48,960 nucleotides of DNA from DATDAW01 sp036525185 (lineage in GTDB: Bacteria > Verrucomicrobiota > Verrucomicrobiia > Chthoniobacterales > DASVRZ01): assembly GCA_036525185.1 (NCBI GenBank), contig DATDAW010000005.1:1-48960 (forward strand), in the 5' to 3' direction. A program made the position numbers and the translations under genes. Shown one piece after another: positions 1 to 8,797 of this stretch (position 1 is its first letter; each line of letters opens with the position of its first letter). Under the pieces are notes generated by a model, which saw only the letters and a list, made by a program, of their open reading frames with translations, had not been told where the DNA came from and ran no database searches.

Positions 1-54
1 ATCGATGGCGGCGATTTGTTCAAGAATCTGGTGAGCAGTGAGATCGTGAGGCAT
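1..54 (-). CDS. Possible 5' end of a gene running off the left edge
   Basis: An ATG on the minus strand at 54 opens a frame of 18 codons that reaches the window edge without a stop; it begins MPHDLTAHQILEQIAAID. There is no clear ribosome binding site ahead of it, and the fragment is too short to recognise. It would be divergent from the proline-rich gene that starts at 271. The 216 bases between them hold no other gene that I can see. Confidence 0.25.
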   Translation of the reverse strand, partial: MPHDLTAHQILEQIAAID

Positions 55-270
55 CAGGCCATGGTATATGCGAATACATATACGTTTCGACAAAAAAAAG
101 CGGCAACAAATGCCTCCCAAAGATTTTTGTCATGCACCCAAAATCCGTCTGGTAAAGGCCTGTAAGGGCCTGGCCGATTATCTTTCTTGCGAATTGCTCG
201 GGAATCGATTAGTCGTGCGGGAAGTTTCAAATAACTTTTAAATCCCCCCTCAACCCATCTCCCAGGCACC

Positions 271-939
271 ATGAGTGAAGAACCGAAAAAGGAAACCGTC
301 CGCATTACGCTGCCACCGCGTCCGGCCAATGGAATCGGCGGTGGAGTGATCAAGCATGAGACGGTTCGTATCACCACTTCCGCGTCGTCTCCGGCTGCGA
401 CTGTCGCTCCCCCTCCTCCCGGGCACGCGGCTCTTCCGACTCCTTTAGCCCCACCCCCCAAGCCACTCGGGGCAGGATTGCCACCCAAACCGCTCGGAGC
501 CGGCCTTCCACCTAAGCCTCTTGGAGCAAATCTTCCGCCGCGTCCTGTTACTCCGTTGGCACCCAAACCGCCGGCGGCGCTTAATGTAGTCCCTGCGCCT
601 GTCGCTCCCAAGCCGACGGCACCTGGCGTTGCTTCGGCTCCGGCGTCTTTTGCTCCCAAACCGGCCGGGAATATGGCGCCGCTCTCGGTTAAACCGAGCC
701 CAAAAAAGGAAACGGCCCGGATTCAAAGCCCTGCCAGCCCGAGGTCGCTGCCGCAAGCCACGCTCAAACTGCAACAGACGCAGCCAGCCGCCCAGTCGCC
801 TGCTGCTGCGGTCAAATCCACTGGCGCCATTACCCAACCGCCCATCCTTCAAAAGCAGGAAACGTTGCTTTTCCCGGGCCTGGTTTTCCTGGTGTCGCTG
901 ATCGCTTTCTGCATCCAGCTCTGGACATTCGTTTCCTAG
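271..939 (+). CDS. Proline-rich tail-anchored protein with repeated KxETxRI motifs
   Basis: Function not recognised. The 222-residue product has three visible parts. A heptad of the form K-[KH]-E-T-[VA]-R-I occurs at residues 6-12, 28-34 and 145-151. A proline/alanine-rich linker contains three tandem copies of the nonapeptide PPKPLGAGL (about 62-88; the last copy reads PPKPLGANL). A single hydrophobic segment lies at the very C-terminus (about 199-217), so the protein looks tail-anchored with its bulk in the cytoplasm. The three nonapeptides use different synonymous codons, which supports real coding. There is no signal peptide. The start is the ATG at 271 with a weak AGG upstream. Long open frames on the opposite strand are composition artefacts. 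The existence of the gene is likely; its role is unknown. Confidence 0.7.
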   Translation: MSEEPKKETVRITLPPRPANGIGGGVIKHETVRITTSASSPAATVAPPPPGHAALPTPLAPPPKPLGAGLPPKPLGAGLPPKPLGANLPPRPVTPLAPKPPAALNVVPAPVAPKPTAPGVASAPASFAPKPAGNMAPLSVKPSPKKETARIQSPASPRSLPQATLKLQQTQPAAQSPAAAVKSTGAITQPPILQKQETLLFPGLVFLVSLIAFCIQLWTFVS

Positions 940-956
940 AAACAGTGTTTGAAGGT

Positions 957-982
957 GAACCGATGAAGCTGAACATCGGTTC
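957..982. terminator. Hairpin between convergent genes
   Basis: Perfect 8-base inverted repeat (GAACCGAT / ATCGGTTC) with a 10-base loop, in the 67-base gap between two genes that end facing each other. No T-run follows, so termination in both directions is inferred from position and symmetry only. Confidence 0.4.
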
Positions 983-1006
983 TGACGACCGTTGACCTTT
1001 CGATGG

Positions 1007-3172
1007 TTACTTGGCCGCTGCTTTTTCAGCGGTCGAGATGCCGAGTTGTTGGATAAGAAAGCTCCAGACATCAGCGTCCTCATCGATCCTGGAATTTAAT
1101 GATGTTCCCTGCCCGTGGCCAGCGTCGAAGTTGACCCGCAGCAGGATCGGATACGGCGAGGCGGTCGCCTCCTGCAACGCGCTGGTCATTTTCAACGAAT
1201 GAAAAGACGCAACTCGCCCGTCGTTGAGTCCGGTCGTCAATAAGACGGCGGGGTATTTGGTTCCCTGTTTCACGCGTTGGTAGGGCGAATACTCGTAGAG
1301 AGCCCTGAACTGCGCCCGGTCTTTCACTGTTCCGAATTCGGTGATGTTAAACTCGCCATTCGGTTCCACTTCCGTCCGCAGGGAATCGTAGATGCCGACA
1401 TAGGAAACGACAGCCCGATACAGTTCCGGGTGCTGCGTCATCGCCGCTCCCATCAGCAATCCGCCGGCACTGCCACCTTCGATTGCCAGCTTTTGAGGAT
1501 TCGTGTATTTGGCGTGCACGAGGAATTTTGCACAGGCAGCTAGGTCGTCGAAGGTGGTTTGTTTTTTGGTGAGATTGGCGGCTTTGTGCCATTCCTCGCC
1601 GTATTCGCCACCGCCCCGGAGGTTGGCTATGGCGTAGATCCCCCCGCGTTCGAGCCAGAGTTTGCGCGTAAAATTAAACCCGGGTTCCATGCTGATGCCG
1701 TAGCTGCCGTATGCGTAAAGGATTGCCGGCGCGTTACCGTCGAGAACGAGCCCCTTGGGTTTCAGGATGTTTAGGGGAATCCTTGTGCCCGAACCGTCAA
1801 TGGCGGGCACGTACACACGCTCGACCTCCACATCTGAAAAATCGACCGGAGACGACGTGGCAAGCGCGGTTCTTCGAAGCGTGGCATCTACTGGGTTGTA
1901 GTCATACCAGGCGGTTGGCTCGAGGTAGCTGGAAACCCGGAAGAGCAGGCGACCGTCATCGCGTTGAACCATTTCCCGGATGGAGCTGACGGATGGCGTC
2001 GTGATTTCTTTGCCGTTCGCGCCATCAAGATCAAATTGGCGCAGCCGGGATGGTCCGCCAAGGAGATCGCGGACGTAGAGATGAGTTTTGCCCGGTTCGA
2101 TGTCCTGAATCACCCCTTCACTTTGTGGGACGACTTCGGCTGCCAACGCCAGATCGGCTGTTTCCAGCGGCACCCGCAGAATTCTTCCGTGCGGTGCCCC
2201 CTTTCGTGCAAGGAGGTAAAGAGAGCCATCTTTTCCGGGAACAGCCTGTTTTACGGCGTCCGTAAACTTCGTGACCTGCTTCCAGTCGCCTTTTTCGCTT
2301 TTAAGCGGCAGAATGTAATGGGCAAAATCGCCGCCGTCGCCGTTGGCGACACTGGCCACCAGGTAGGAGCCATCTTCAGTGGATTCGAGCTCGATTTCGG
2401 CGATGCGCGGAAACTCTTTGCCAATGGCATAGACGTCCGATTTCGGGTCGTCCCCGAGTTTGTGGAACGAGACGGTTTGATAAAAATGAATGTCGGCGTC
2501 CGGTTTTTCGCCCGGCGCCGGGTAACGCGTGTAATAAAGACCGCTATCATCGGCATTCCACGCTGCACTGCCACCGCCGGTGGGGTATTGGACGCGTGGG
2601 ATTTTTTCGGGGAGGGGTTTTCCGTTCGCGACGTCGTAAATGTGAAGCGTGCCCTCTTCGGAACCGTTCTTGGAAATGGAAACGGCGACGAACTTGCCGT
2701 TATGCGAAGGAACCCACCAATCGATTGCTGTCTTTCCCGATGGATCAATGGTCTCGGGATCGAGAATGATTTTTGCCGACGCCGGATCATTTGGCGACTG
2801 GACCAAGATCAGCAAAGGCTGCTGTTTTGGTGGAGCAAATTGGTTCATAAACAGCCCCGCCGGCGAATCGTGTATGCTAAAGTAATTCGGCGAAATTCTT
2901 GAATACCAATCCGTGAGCGTCGCTTTGATTTGCGCCCGCTCGGGGATGGCGTCGAGGAATTTGCGGGCTCTGTCGTTTTGTCCCTCGGCAAATTTTTTCA
3001 CCTCCGGCGATCCAGCTTTCTCCATCCATTGATAATCGTCGCGAACATCGACCCCGAAATAGGAGTCGATCCGCGGCTCTTTTTCGGCTTTGGGAAAAGG
3101 GAGGGCATCTGCGGCTGTTGCGACACATGCGGGCGCCGCGAAAAAGACCAAAAGGCAAATCAGTTGCAGCAT
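1007..3172 (-). CDS. Secreted prolyl oligopeptidase (S9A family)
   Basis: Serine peptidase that cleaves short peptides after proline. The 721-residue product starts with a hydrophobic signal peptide ending near ATAADA (about residue 22), so it probably acts in the periplasm. A beta-propeller region covers roughly residues 80-430, and the C-terminal alpha/beta hydrolase domain carries the triad: Ser568 in GGSAGG, Asp651 in GLNDGR and His686 in DAGHGQG. Length fits the prolyl endopeptidase family (about 700). The gene lies downstream of, and on the same strand as, the ketosynthase gene, but 124 bases separate them, so it may have its own promoter. Nothing looks broken. Confidence 0.93.
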   Translation of the reverse strand: MLQLICLLVFFAAPACVATAADALPFPKAEKEPRIDSYFGVDVRDDYQWMEKAGSPEVKKFAEGQNDRARKFLDAIPERAQIKATLTDWYSRISPNYFSIHDSPAGLFMNQFAPPKQQPLLILVQSPNDPASAKIILDPETIDPSGKTAIDWWVPSHNGKFVAVSISKNGSEEGTLHIYDVANGKPLPEKIPRVQYPTGGGSAAWNADDSGLYYTRYPAPGEKPDADIHFYQTVSFHKLGDDPKSDVYAIGKEFPRIAEIELESTEDGSYLVASVANGDGGDFAHYILPLKSEKGDWKQVTKFTDAVKQAVPGKDGSLYLLARKGAPHGRILRVPLETADLALAAEVVPQSEGVIQDIEPGKTHLYVRDLLGGPSRLRQFDLDGANGKEITTPSVSSIREMVQRDDGRLLFRVSSYLEPTAWYDYNPVDATLRRTALATSSPVDFSDVEVERVYVPAIDGSGTRIPLNILKPKGLVLDGNAPAILYAYGSYGISMEPGFNFTRKLWLERGGIYAIANLRGGGEYGEEWHKAANLTKKQTTFDDLAACAKFLVHAKYTNPQKLAIEGGSAGGLLMGAAMTQHPELYRAVVSYVGIYDSLRTEVEPNGEFNITEFGTVKDRAQFRALYEYSPYQRVKQGTKYPAVLLTTGLNDGRVASFHSLKMTSALQEATASPYPILLRVNFDAGHGQGTSLNSRIDEDADVWSFLIQQLGISTAEKAAAK

Positions 3173-3296
3173 CGCCGAGTGAAGGGCGGCCAGGGAAGGA
3201 AGTCAAGTCAGGGAGGAATTGCAGCCGCTTGCCCGCATTGATCGTCAGCCACGGCCAGGGTTTAAGGATTTCTGGTTTGCCCTGTCATTAAACCCT

Positions 3297-4550
3297 TTAA
3301 ACCTTTCCCAGGACGATGCAGGAGTTAATGCCTCCGAAGCCGAACGAGTTGCTTAGAATGTGGCGCAACGGTTTTTCGCGGCCCTCGTTGGCGACGATGT
3401 CGAGATCGCAGGCGGGATCTGGCACTTGATGACTTAGAGTGGGCGGGACCCAGTTGTTTTCCATTGCCAGGCAACAGATGACGGCTTCCATGGCTCCGGT
3501 CGCGCCCAACGGATGGGCTGTGTAAGGTTTGGTGCCGCTTACAGGAATGCGCCGGGCGACATCTTCCCCCAAGGCAGCTTTGATACAAAAACATTCGTTG
3601 GCGTCGTTTGCCTGGGTGGAGCTGGCGTGGGCGTTGATGTAGTCGATTTGGTCGGGGTTGATGCGGGCGTCGTCGAGCGCATCACGCATAGCGCGAATGA
3701 CGGATTCGCCGCTGGGCAGCGGCGTGGTCATGTGGAATGCGTCGTTGTTCAGGCTGTATCCGAGCACTTCAGCGTAGATGCGCGCCCCGCGGGCTTTTGC
3801 GTGCTCGTATTCCTCGATGACCAGACAGGCGCCGCCTTCCCCCATGACAAATCCATCTCGGCTGCGATCGAAAGGCCGGCAAGCCAAACCTGGGTCGCCG
3901 GTCCACTGACTCATGGTTTTGATGAATGCGAAGGCGCCAAAGGTGAGGGGACTCAACGGCGATTCCGCGGCGCCGGCAATGACGACGTCGGCGAGTCCGT
4001 CCCGGATGTAACGCATGGCTTCGCCAATGGCTATAGGGCCGCTCGCGCAAGAGTTCGAGTTCGTGGTGCCGACGCCGCGCAGGCCGAACTCGATGGCAAT
4101 GTTCGAGTGCGCCGAACCGCCAAAAACCTGAAGGGCAAGCGTCGGATTGACAGCTCGAGGACCCTTTTGGACGTAGATCGCGTGCTGCCCCTCTGCGTTG
4201 GAGATTCCGCCGAGCGCGGTGCCAAAACTGACACCAATGCGCGGATCCGGATGCTCCGGAGAAGCGTTGAGCCCGGCGTCTTCGAGGGCCAGTTTGGCAG
4301 AAGCCACAGCGAATTGAGCATAACGATCCAAGCGCTTGAGGCGGTGAGGCGGGAAAAACGTTGACGGATCCCACTCGGTAATTTGTCCAGCGCAATGGGC
4401 GCGAAAAACTGCGGTATCAAAGCCAACGATTCGCTTGATCGGGCTCTTTTGTGCGATGAGACCCTGCCAGAAATCTGTTTTTCCGATGCCAGCTGCCGTG
4501 ATGGGGCCGAGTCCGGTGATGACCGTCCTTCGGTTAGCGCCTCGACTCAT
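3297..4550 (-). CDS. Beta-ketoacyl-ACP synthase, FabF-like
   Basis: Condensing enzyme that joins malonyl-ACP to an acyl chain. The 417-residue thiolase-fold protein has the Cys-His-His active site: Cys168 in NSNSCASG, His308 in NAHASST and His346 in TAHPLGATGA, plus the C-terminal FGFGGIN loop. The usual NAHGTST is NAHASST here, a small departure from primary-metabolism FabF. The start overlaps the end of the upstream SRPBCC gene by 17 bases, so the two are almost certainly co-transcribed and translationally coupled. No acyl carrier protein, ketoreductase or malonyl transferase lies nearby, so it may serve a specialised acyl or polyketide product rather than bulk fatty acid synthesis. Confidence 0.9.
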   Translation of the reverse strand: MSRGANRRTVITGLGPITAAGIGKTDFWQGLIAQKSPIKRIVGFDTAVFRAHCAGQITEWDPSTFFPPHRLKRLDRYAQFAVASAKLALEDAGLNASPEHPDPRIGVSFGTALGGISNAEGQHAIYVQKGPRAVNPTLALQVFGGSAHSNIAIEFGLRGVGTTNSNSCASGPIAIGEAMRYIRDGLADVVIAGAAESPLSPLTFGAFAFIKTMSQWTGDPGLACRPFDRSRDGFVMGEGGACLVIEEYEHAKARGARIYAEVLGYSLNNDAFHMTTPLPSGESVIRAMRDALDDARINPDQIDYINAHASSTQANDANECFCIKAALGEDVARRIPVSGTKPYTAHPLGATGAMEAVICCLAMENNWVPPTLSHQVPDPACDLDIVANEGREKPLRHILSNSFGFGGINSCIVLGKV

Positions 4551-4983
4551 TTTCTAGATATTTCTTCATGTGCAAAAGGGTTTGTCCGGCGACGTGAGAG
4601 ATGAAAAATCCGCCAATGATCGGCTCGGCGAGGAAGGATAACACGGGGATGCGAAATCGGAGATCGTGCAAAATCTGCACGCGGATTTCGCCGCCCGGTT
4701 GAGGCGAAAAAGTCCAGACGACGTCCATGCCTTTGGTAAAAGCGCGCAGATGATGAAACCGCACTTCGCGTTTTTCGCGATCGATAATTTGCTCGGAAAC
4801 CCACGAGATCGGTATGCCCGAGCGATGGCATGCCATTTTGACGACATGCCGGTCAGTCCCACGGTCGATGTAATGGATGTAGCGATAATGCGGAAGAATT
4901 TTGGGCCAGTCTTCGAGGTTGGCAGCGGTCTCAAAAATCCGGTCCAGTGGGGCGCGGATTAGGATGGAGTTGCCTGTATGCAT
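4534..4983 (-). CDS. SRPBCC-fold protein (polyketide cyclase/aromatase or COQ10-like)
   Basis: The 149-residue product fits the START/Bet v1-like fold: an N-terminal strand ending IRAPLDRIFETAANLEDWP, a run of beta strands with the aromatic-rich stretch MDVVWTFSPQPGG, and a long C-terminal helix. Family members bind hydrophobic ligands or cyclise and dehydrate poly-beta-keto chains. The frame overlaps the downstream FabF-like gene by 17 bases, which ties its job to the ketosynthase. Catalytic residues of this fold are poorly conserved, so cyclase, aromatase and lipid-binding roles cannot be told apart here. Confidence 0.75.
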   Translation of the reverse strand: MHTGNSILIRAPLDRIFETAANLEDWPKILPHYRYIHYIDRGTDRHVVKMACHRSGIPISWVSEQIIDREKREVRFHHLRAFTKGMDVVWTFSPQPGGEIRVQILHDLRFRIPVLSFLAEPIIGGFFISHVAGQTLLHMKKYLENESRR

Positions 4984-5075
4984 GTCAGATCCCGGTGATC
5001 ATGCTCCTGGTCTTCGTCGCGGTCTTTTTTCATCTATGTATGAAAGAAAACGGCGAGAGGTGTGAGCACGGTTCT

Positions 5076-5816
5076 TTACTCAGGAATAATCAATACCTGT
5101 CCAGGCTGCAAATTCCTGGGGTTTTCCACGTTGTTACGGTTTGCGTCCTCGATATCACTCCAGCGGGCTTCAGATTTGTAAACTTTACGCGCGATCTTTG
5201 CGAGCGTATCGCCCGGCTGCACGACGTAAGTCTTTCCGCCCAACTTTCGCAGCAGTTCCGGATCTGGCGTGGTATTGACTGGTTTTCCAGACGGCTTCGG
5301 GCGGTTTCTGGCGGCGGCGCGGTCGGCTTTCTCACGTGCTTTGTTGGCTTCGACGATCGCTTTAAGATCGGTAATTTGTTTGCGCAGTTGTGCGTTCTGA
5401 TTTTTCAGTTTTACGGCGTCAGCTTTGGACATGGATCCGCTGGTCGAAAGCAAGGCGATGACCGCGGGTTCGAGACGGTCATAAGATTTTTCCGCTTCGG
5501 TGGCGTGGGGCCCTTTGGGATCCAGCCGTGCGCAACGGCGGAAATGGAAAAGGGCTGCAAGAGGATCGTTGATCTTCGATTCACAGATGATAGCCATCTG
5601 GAAATGCGTATCGGCACTGGCGGGTGAGCCATCCAGCGAGCTTTCGTAAAGGGCGAGGGCTTCCTGAAAGTCGCCCGCCTTTGCGGCGTCTGCCGCCTGA
5701 CTGCGCAGCTTGTGGCGCTGGCTTTGGACGACCCGTTCGCAACCAATAAAAGTGAGGCTGAATAATATGGTGACGGCTAGCGTCAACGTGCGGATGTCGA
5801 GGAGTTTCCGTTTCAC
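5076..5816 (-). CDS. TPR-LysM lipoprotein
   Basis: Envelope protein of 246 residues. An N-terminal hydrophobic segment ends in the lipobox-like FIGC (Cys at about 26), so it is probably a lipoprotein. Two or three TPR-like helices follow (about 33-110), then a lysine/glutamine-rich coiled coil (about 130-165), a short proline-rich linker, and a C-terminal LysM domain starting YVVQPGDTLAKIARKVY and ending QPGQVLIIPE, which binds peptidoglycan glycan chains. The start is a GTG at 5816; no better in-frame ATG precedes the signal. The gene is divergent from the BON-like lipoprotein gene 64 bases away and is likely to share its promoter region. Confidence 0.8.
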   Translation of the reverse strand: MKRKLLDIRTLTLAVTILFSLTFIGCERVVQSQRHKLRSQAADAAKAGDFQEALALYESSLDGSPASADTHFQMAIICESKINDPLAALFHFRRCARLDPKGPHATEAEKSYDRLEPAVIALLSTSGSMSKADAVKLKNQNAQLRKQITDLKAIVEANKAREKADRAAARNRPKPSGKPVNTTPDPELLRKLGGKTYVVQPGDTLAKIARKVYKSEARWSDIEDANRNNVENPRNLQPGQVLIIPE

Positions 5817-5880
5817 AAAGGGACTGTTTGTTCGAAAAGACCGGTTTCAAAACCCGCCGTATTCGGCGTAGAGAATAATC

Positions 5881-6516
5881 ATGACATTCCAGCGAGTCCA
5901 AGTGTCGATTGTAAATTGGGTGATCGTCTCTGTGGTGGGAGGAGTAACCATTTTCGGAATGATGGGTTGCCAGACCACTAGCGAATCCGCACCGCGTGTG
6001 ACTTCAGCCGCCGGAGGGACGTCCTCGGCGAATCTCAACGTCCCACCGCTACGCCCAACGGAGCAGAAAACCAGCGCCACTCAGCCTCTTGCGTCAAAGA
6101 CATCCCGGACTTCCGTCTCCACGGCTCCCGCGGCGCGCAAGCCTTCGCCGGTGAGGCAGTCCGTGCCCCAGGCGGCGCGGACTCAGGCGGCTTCCGATTC
6201 AGAGCTGTTGCGCGGCCGTGTGACGGAAGGGCGCGTCATCTTGGTTTCCTCTGATCAGATCGTCGCCGTTCCCGCACGGAATGTTGGTCAAAGAAACAAC
6301 CCGCCGTCATTGATGGAAGACGCGATCGCAACTTCCGCGATTCAAACCCGCATTAATTCAAATCCCGCGTTGCGCGCTGCGGGCGTAAAATGCCGGACGA
6401 GCGCGGGTGTGGTCACGGTCCGTGGGGGAGAACTTTCCGTTGCGCAACAGGCGGCCGTTTTGAACGCAGCATTGCGAGAACAGAATGTGCGGGAAGTGCA
6501 TCTGGTCCGGGACTGA
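5881..6516 (+). CDS. Lipoprotein with C-terminal BON-like domain
   Basis: The 211-residue product begins with a hydrophobic stretch ending MMGCQTT, a likely lipobox with Cys at about 30. A long Ser/Thr/Ala/Pro-rich linker follows (about 35-110). The last 70 residues resemble a BON (OsmY-type) domain: a helix (AIATSAIQTRINSNPAL), a strand pattern (GVVTVRGGELS), a second helix and VREVHLV. BON domains are thought to contact membranes or phospholipids. The gene is divergent from the TPR-LysM lipoprotein, which suggests a shared envelope function. The domain call rests on pattern only. Confidence 0.6.
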   Translation: MTFQRVQVSIVNWVIVSVVGGVTIFGMMGCQTTSESAPRVTSAAGGTSSANLNVPPLRPTEQKTSATQPLASKTSRTSVSTAPAARKPSPVRQSVPQAARTQAASDSELLRGRVTEGRVILVSSDQIVAVPARNVGQRNNPPSLMEDAIATSAIQTRINSNPALRAAGVKCRTSAGVVTVRGGELSVAQQAAVLNAALREQNVREVHLVRD

Positions 6517-6540
6517 AGCAAAACGGCCAGAGTGAAAATC

Positions 6541-6563
6541 AGATCGCAGAAGTTCTGCAATCT
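6541..6563. terminator. Hairpin between convergent genes
   Basis: Imperfect palindrome AGATCGCAGAA-G-TTCTGCAATCT, with one mismatch, followed by a T-rich stretch on the plus strand. It lies in the 65-base gap between the BON-like lipoprotein gene and the oppositely oriented ThuA-like gene. A terminator role is inferred from position. Confidence 0.4.
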
Positions 6564-6581
6564 GCGTTTATTCTTCTGACC

Positions 6582-7364
6582 TTACTTGTAGCCTTCTTCG
6601 CCTGGCTTATGGAGGGAGGCTCCTTTCAGTGTCAGAGGTTCCGTTGCCTGTTCGATAGGAACATTGGGCGCGGAATCGATCCATCGGGAAGCCGTCGCCG
6701 GCGGCGCGGCCCAGCGCGCTGCGTTTTTCAGAACCAGTTTGACCTGTTCGTGATAATAAATCGGATAGGTCTCATGTCCGGGCCGGAAGTAGAAGATTTT
6801 TCCATTGCCGCGAAGCCACGTGCAACCTGAGCGAAATACTTCGCCACCTTCGAACCACGAGATGAAGATCTGCTCGTCCGGGGCAGGGATACCGAAAGGC
6901 TCGCCATACATCTCCGTGTTCGGGATCTCAAAGTAACGGTCGATGCCTTGCACAATCGGGTGGCCCGGATTGCAAACCCACAGGCGCTCTTTTTCCCCGG
7001 CTTCGCGCCAGGTCAGCGAGCAGGTGGTGCCCATGAGCCGCTTGAAGATTTTCGAATAGTGGCCGGAATGCAAAACGATGAGCCCCATGCCTTCCAGAAC
7101 GCGTTTTTGAACGCGATCAACGATCTCATCCTCGACTTCGCCATGCGCCGCATGACCCCACCAGGTGAGCACGTCGGTCTGTTCGAGCACTTCTTCGCTG
7201 AGGCCGTGCTCCGGCTGCTGTAAAACGGCGGTCCGGACGGCAAAATCGGCGGATTCGCGGAGCCCGGCGGCGATGCATTCGTGCATGCCATCGGGATAAA
7301 TTTCACGCACGAGAGGATGTTTCGATTCGTGGACGTTTTCGCCCCAGACGGTGACGTTGATCAT
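6582..7364 (-). CDS. ThuA-like protein (trehalose utilisation family)
   Basis: The 260-residue product resembles ThuA, a class-I glutamine-amidotransferase-like fold associated with trehalose and related sugar use. Supporting features are the N-terminal INVTVWGENVHE, the strand VLTWWGHAAHGEV, GMGLIVLHSGHYSKIF in the nucleophile-elbow region, and the C-terminal FRPGHETYPIYYH. I chose the ATG at 7364 because the family starts there; the frame stays open to 7445, but those 27 residues are Cys/His-rich and unlike the family. It follows lysA on the same strand after 105 bases. The true substrate is unknown, since most ThuA-like proteins are uncharacterised. Confidence 0.8.
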   Translation of the reverse strand: MINVTVWGENVHESKHPLVREIYPDGMHECIAAGLRESADFAVRTAVLQQPEHGLSEEVLEQTDVLTWWGHAAHGEVEDEIVDRVQKRVLEGMGLIVLHSGHYSKIFKRLMGTTCSLTWREAGEKERLWVCNPGHPIVQGIDRYFEIPNTEMYGEPFGIPAPDEQIFISWFEGGEVFRSGCTWLRGNGKIFYFRPGHETYPIYYHEQVKLVLKNAARWAAPPATASRWIDSAPNVPIEQATEPLTLKGASLHKPGEEGYK

Positions 7365-7469
7365 TTGGTGTTTTGGTGTGTGATGGCAACGATGACAAAC
7401 GAACAGCAGAACCGGAGAGACGCTGCACGGAGCGTCGTTTGTCATGTTTATTCGTGATTCAGAAAATTC

Positions 7470-8756
7470 TTAAGGAATCGTCTCTCCGGAAATCAAGTCC
7501 TCAAAAGTTTCGCGTTTGCGAATGACCGTCGCCTTGTCGCCCTCGACTAAAATTTCCGCTGGCCGCGGGCGCGAATTGTAATTGGACGTCATCGTGAAAC
7601 CATACGCGCCAGCGCTCATAAGGGCGATGACGCTGCCTTCGTTGACCGGAGGAACGTCGCGATCCTGTGCAAAGAAGTCGCCGCTTTCGCAAACGGGACC
7701 AACGACATCCACTTTCTCGGTGACTTTGCTGGCCGGCTCTTTGACCGGAACCACCTCATGGTAACCCTGATAGAGCGCGGGCCGGATGAGATCGTTCATG
7801 CCAGCATCGACGATCACAAACTTTTTGCTGGCTGCCTGTTTGATGTAATGGATCCGGGTCAAAAGCACCCCTGCGTTCCCGACAATGAGGCGGCCGGGTT
7901 CGAAGAGGATTTTTAGGCCGAGATCCTTGAGTGATGGAACGACGGATTTTGCGTATTCCTCAATGGTGATGGCGGGATGTTCCTCTTGTTTCCACCACGC
8001 TTCGTGGCCGGATTCGATCGTTCCGTGATAGACGATGCCCAAGCCGCCGCCAATGCTGAAAAATTGGATGCCATGATCCTTTTTCAGTGCGGCAACCAGG
8101 GGCCGCATTTTTTCAACGGCAGTACCAAACGGATCGGCCTTCGTAATTTGCGATCCGATGTGCATTTGCACACCGCGCAATTTCAAGTTGGGCAGGCGAG
8201 AGGCAGCTTCGTAAACCGCCGGAATACGCTCAATATCGATGCCGAACTTGTTCTCTTTTTTCCCCGTTGAAATATATTTGTGCGTACCTGCTTCGACGTT
8301 GGGATTTACGCGGATCGCGACGGGAGCGACGACGTTGAGCGACTGGGCGACTTCGTTGATCTGCAGCAGCTCGCCTTCCGACTCGACGTTGAAGCTGAAA
8401 ATTCCTTCCCGGAGCGCGTATTCGATCTCGGCTCTCGTTTTGCCGACGCCGGCAAACGTCGTTTTTGCCGCGGTTCCGCCGGCCTTCAAAACCCGGAAAA
8501 GTTCGCCGCCAGAGACGATGTCAAATCCGCAGCCCTCTTTTGCGAGCAGGCTGAGAATGGCCAGATTGGAGTTGGCCTTGATCGCGTAGCAAATCTCATG
8601 ATCCAGATCCGCCATGGCGGCGTCGAGCCGGCGATAATGGTCGAGAATCGTCGCAGAACTGTAAACGTAAAGGGGAGTATCGTATTGGCTGGCAAGAGCT
8701 TCGAGATCGGCAGATTCGCAATAGAGCTGTCCGTCCCGGTAGTGAAATGAATGCAT
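7470..8756 (-). CDS. lysA: Diaminopimelate decarboxylase
   Basis: Converts meso-diaminopimelate to L-lysine, the last step of the DAP pathway, in the cytoplasm. The 428 residues match the fold-III PLP decarboxylases. Lys60 in CYAIKAN forms the Schiff base, HIGSQI and the glycine-rich SIGGGLG hold the PLP phosphate, EPGR lies further on, and GPVCESGD carries the catalytic cysteine contributed by the partner subunit. Length is normal (about 420). It lies in a same-strand run with recO, der and pgsA, of which it is not an obvious functional partner. Confidence 0.96.
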   Translation of the reverse strand: MHSFHYRDGQLYCESADLEALASQYDTPLYVYSSATILDHYRRLDAAMADLDHEICYAIKANSNLAILSLLAKEGCGFDIVSGGELFRVLKAGGTAAKTTFAGVGKTRAEIEYALREGIFSFNVESEGELLQINEVAQSLNVVAPVAIRVNPNVEAGTHKYISTGKKENKFGIDIERIPAVYEAASRLPNLKLRGVQMHIGSQITKADPFGTAVEKMRPLVAALKKDHGIQFFSIGGGLGIVYHGTIESGHEAWWKQEEHPAITIEEYAKSVVPSLKDLGLKILFEPGRLIVGNAGVLLTRIHYIKQAASKKFVIVDAGMNDLIRPALYQGYHEVVPVKEPASKVTEKVDVVGPVCESGDFFAQDRDVPPVNEGSVIALMSAGAYGFTMTSNYNSRPRPAEILVEGDKATVIRKRETFEDLISGETIP

Positions 8757-8797
8757 GGAGGCCGTGAACCTTTGGCAAAACCGCTAGCCGTGTCCAA

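Noticed and set aside
54..1083. Minus-strand open frames of 201 and 212 codons across the proline-rich gene
   Set aside because: They mirror the GC-rich, repetitive composition of the plus-strand gene, carry glycine/arginine-rich low-complexity peptides, and have no ribosome binding site.
1964..2902. Plus-strand open frame of 312 codons
   Set aside because: It is antisense to the prolyl oligopeptidase gene, whose domains and catalytic triad are complete; the frame shows no recognisable motif.
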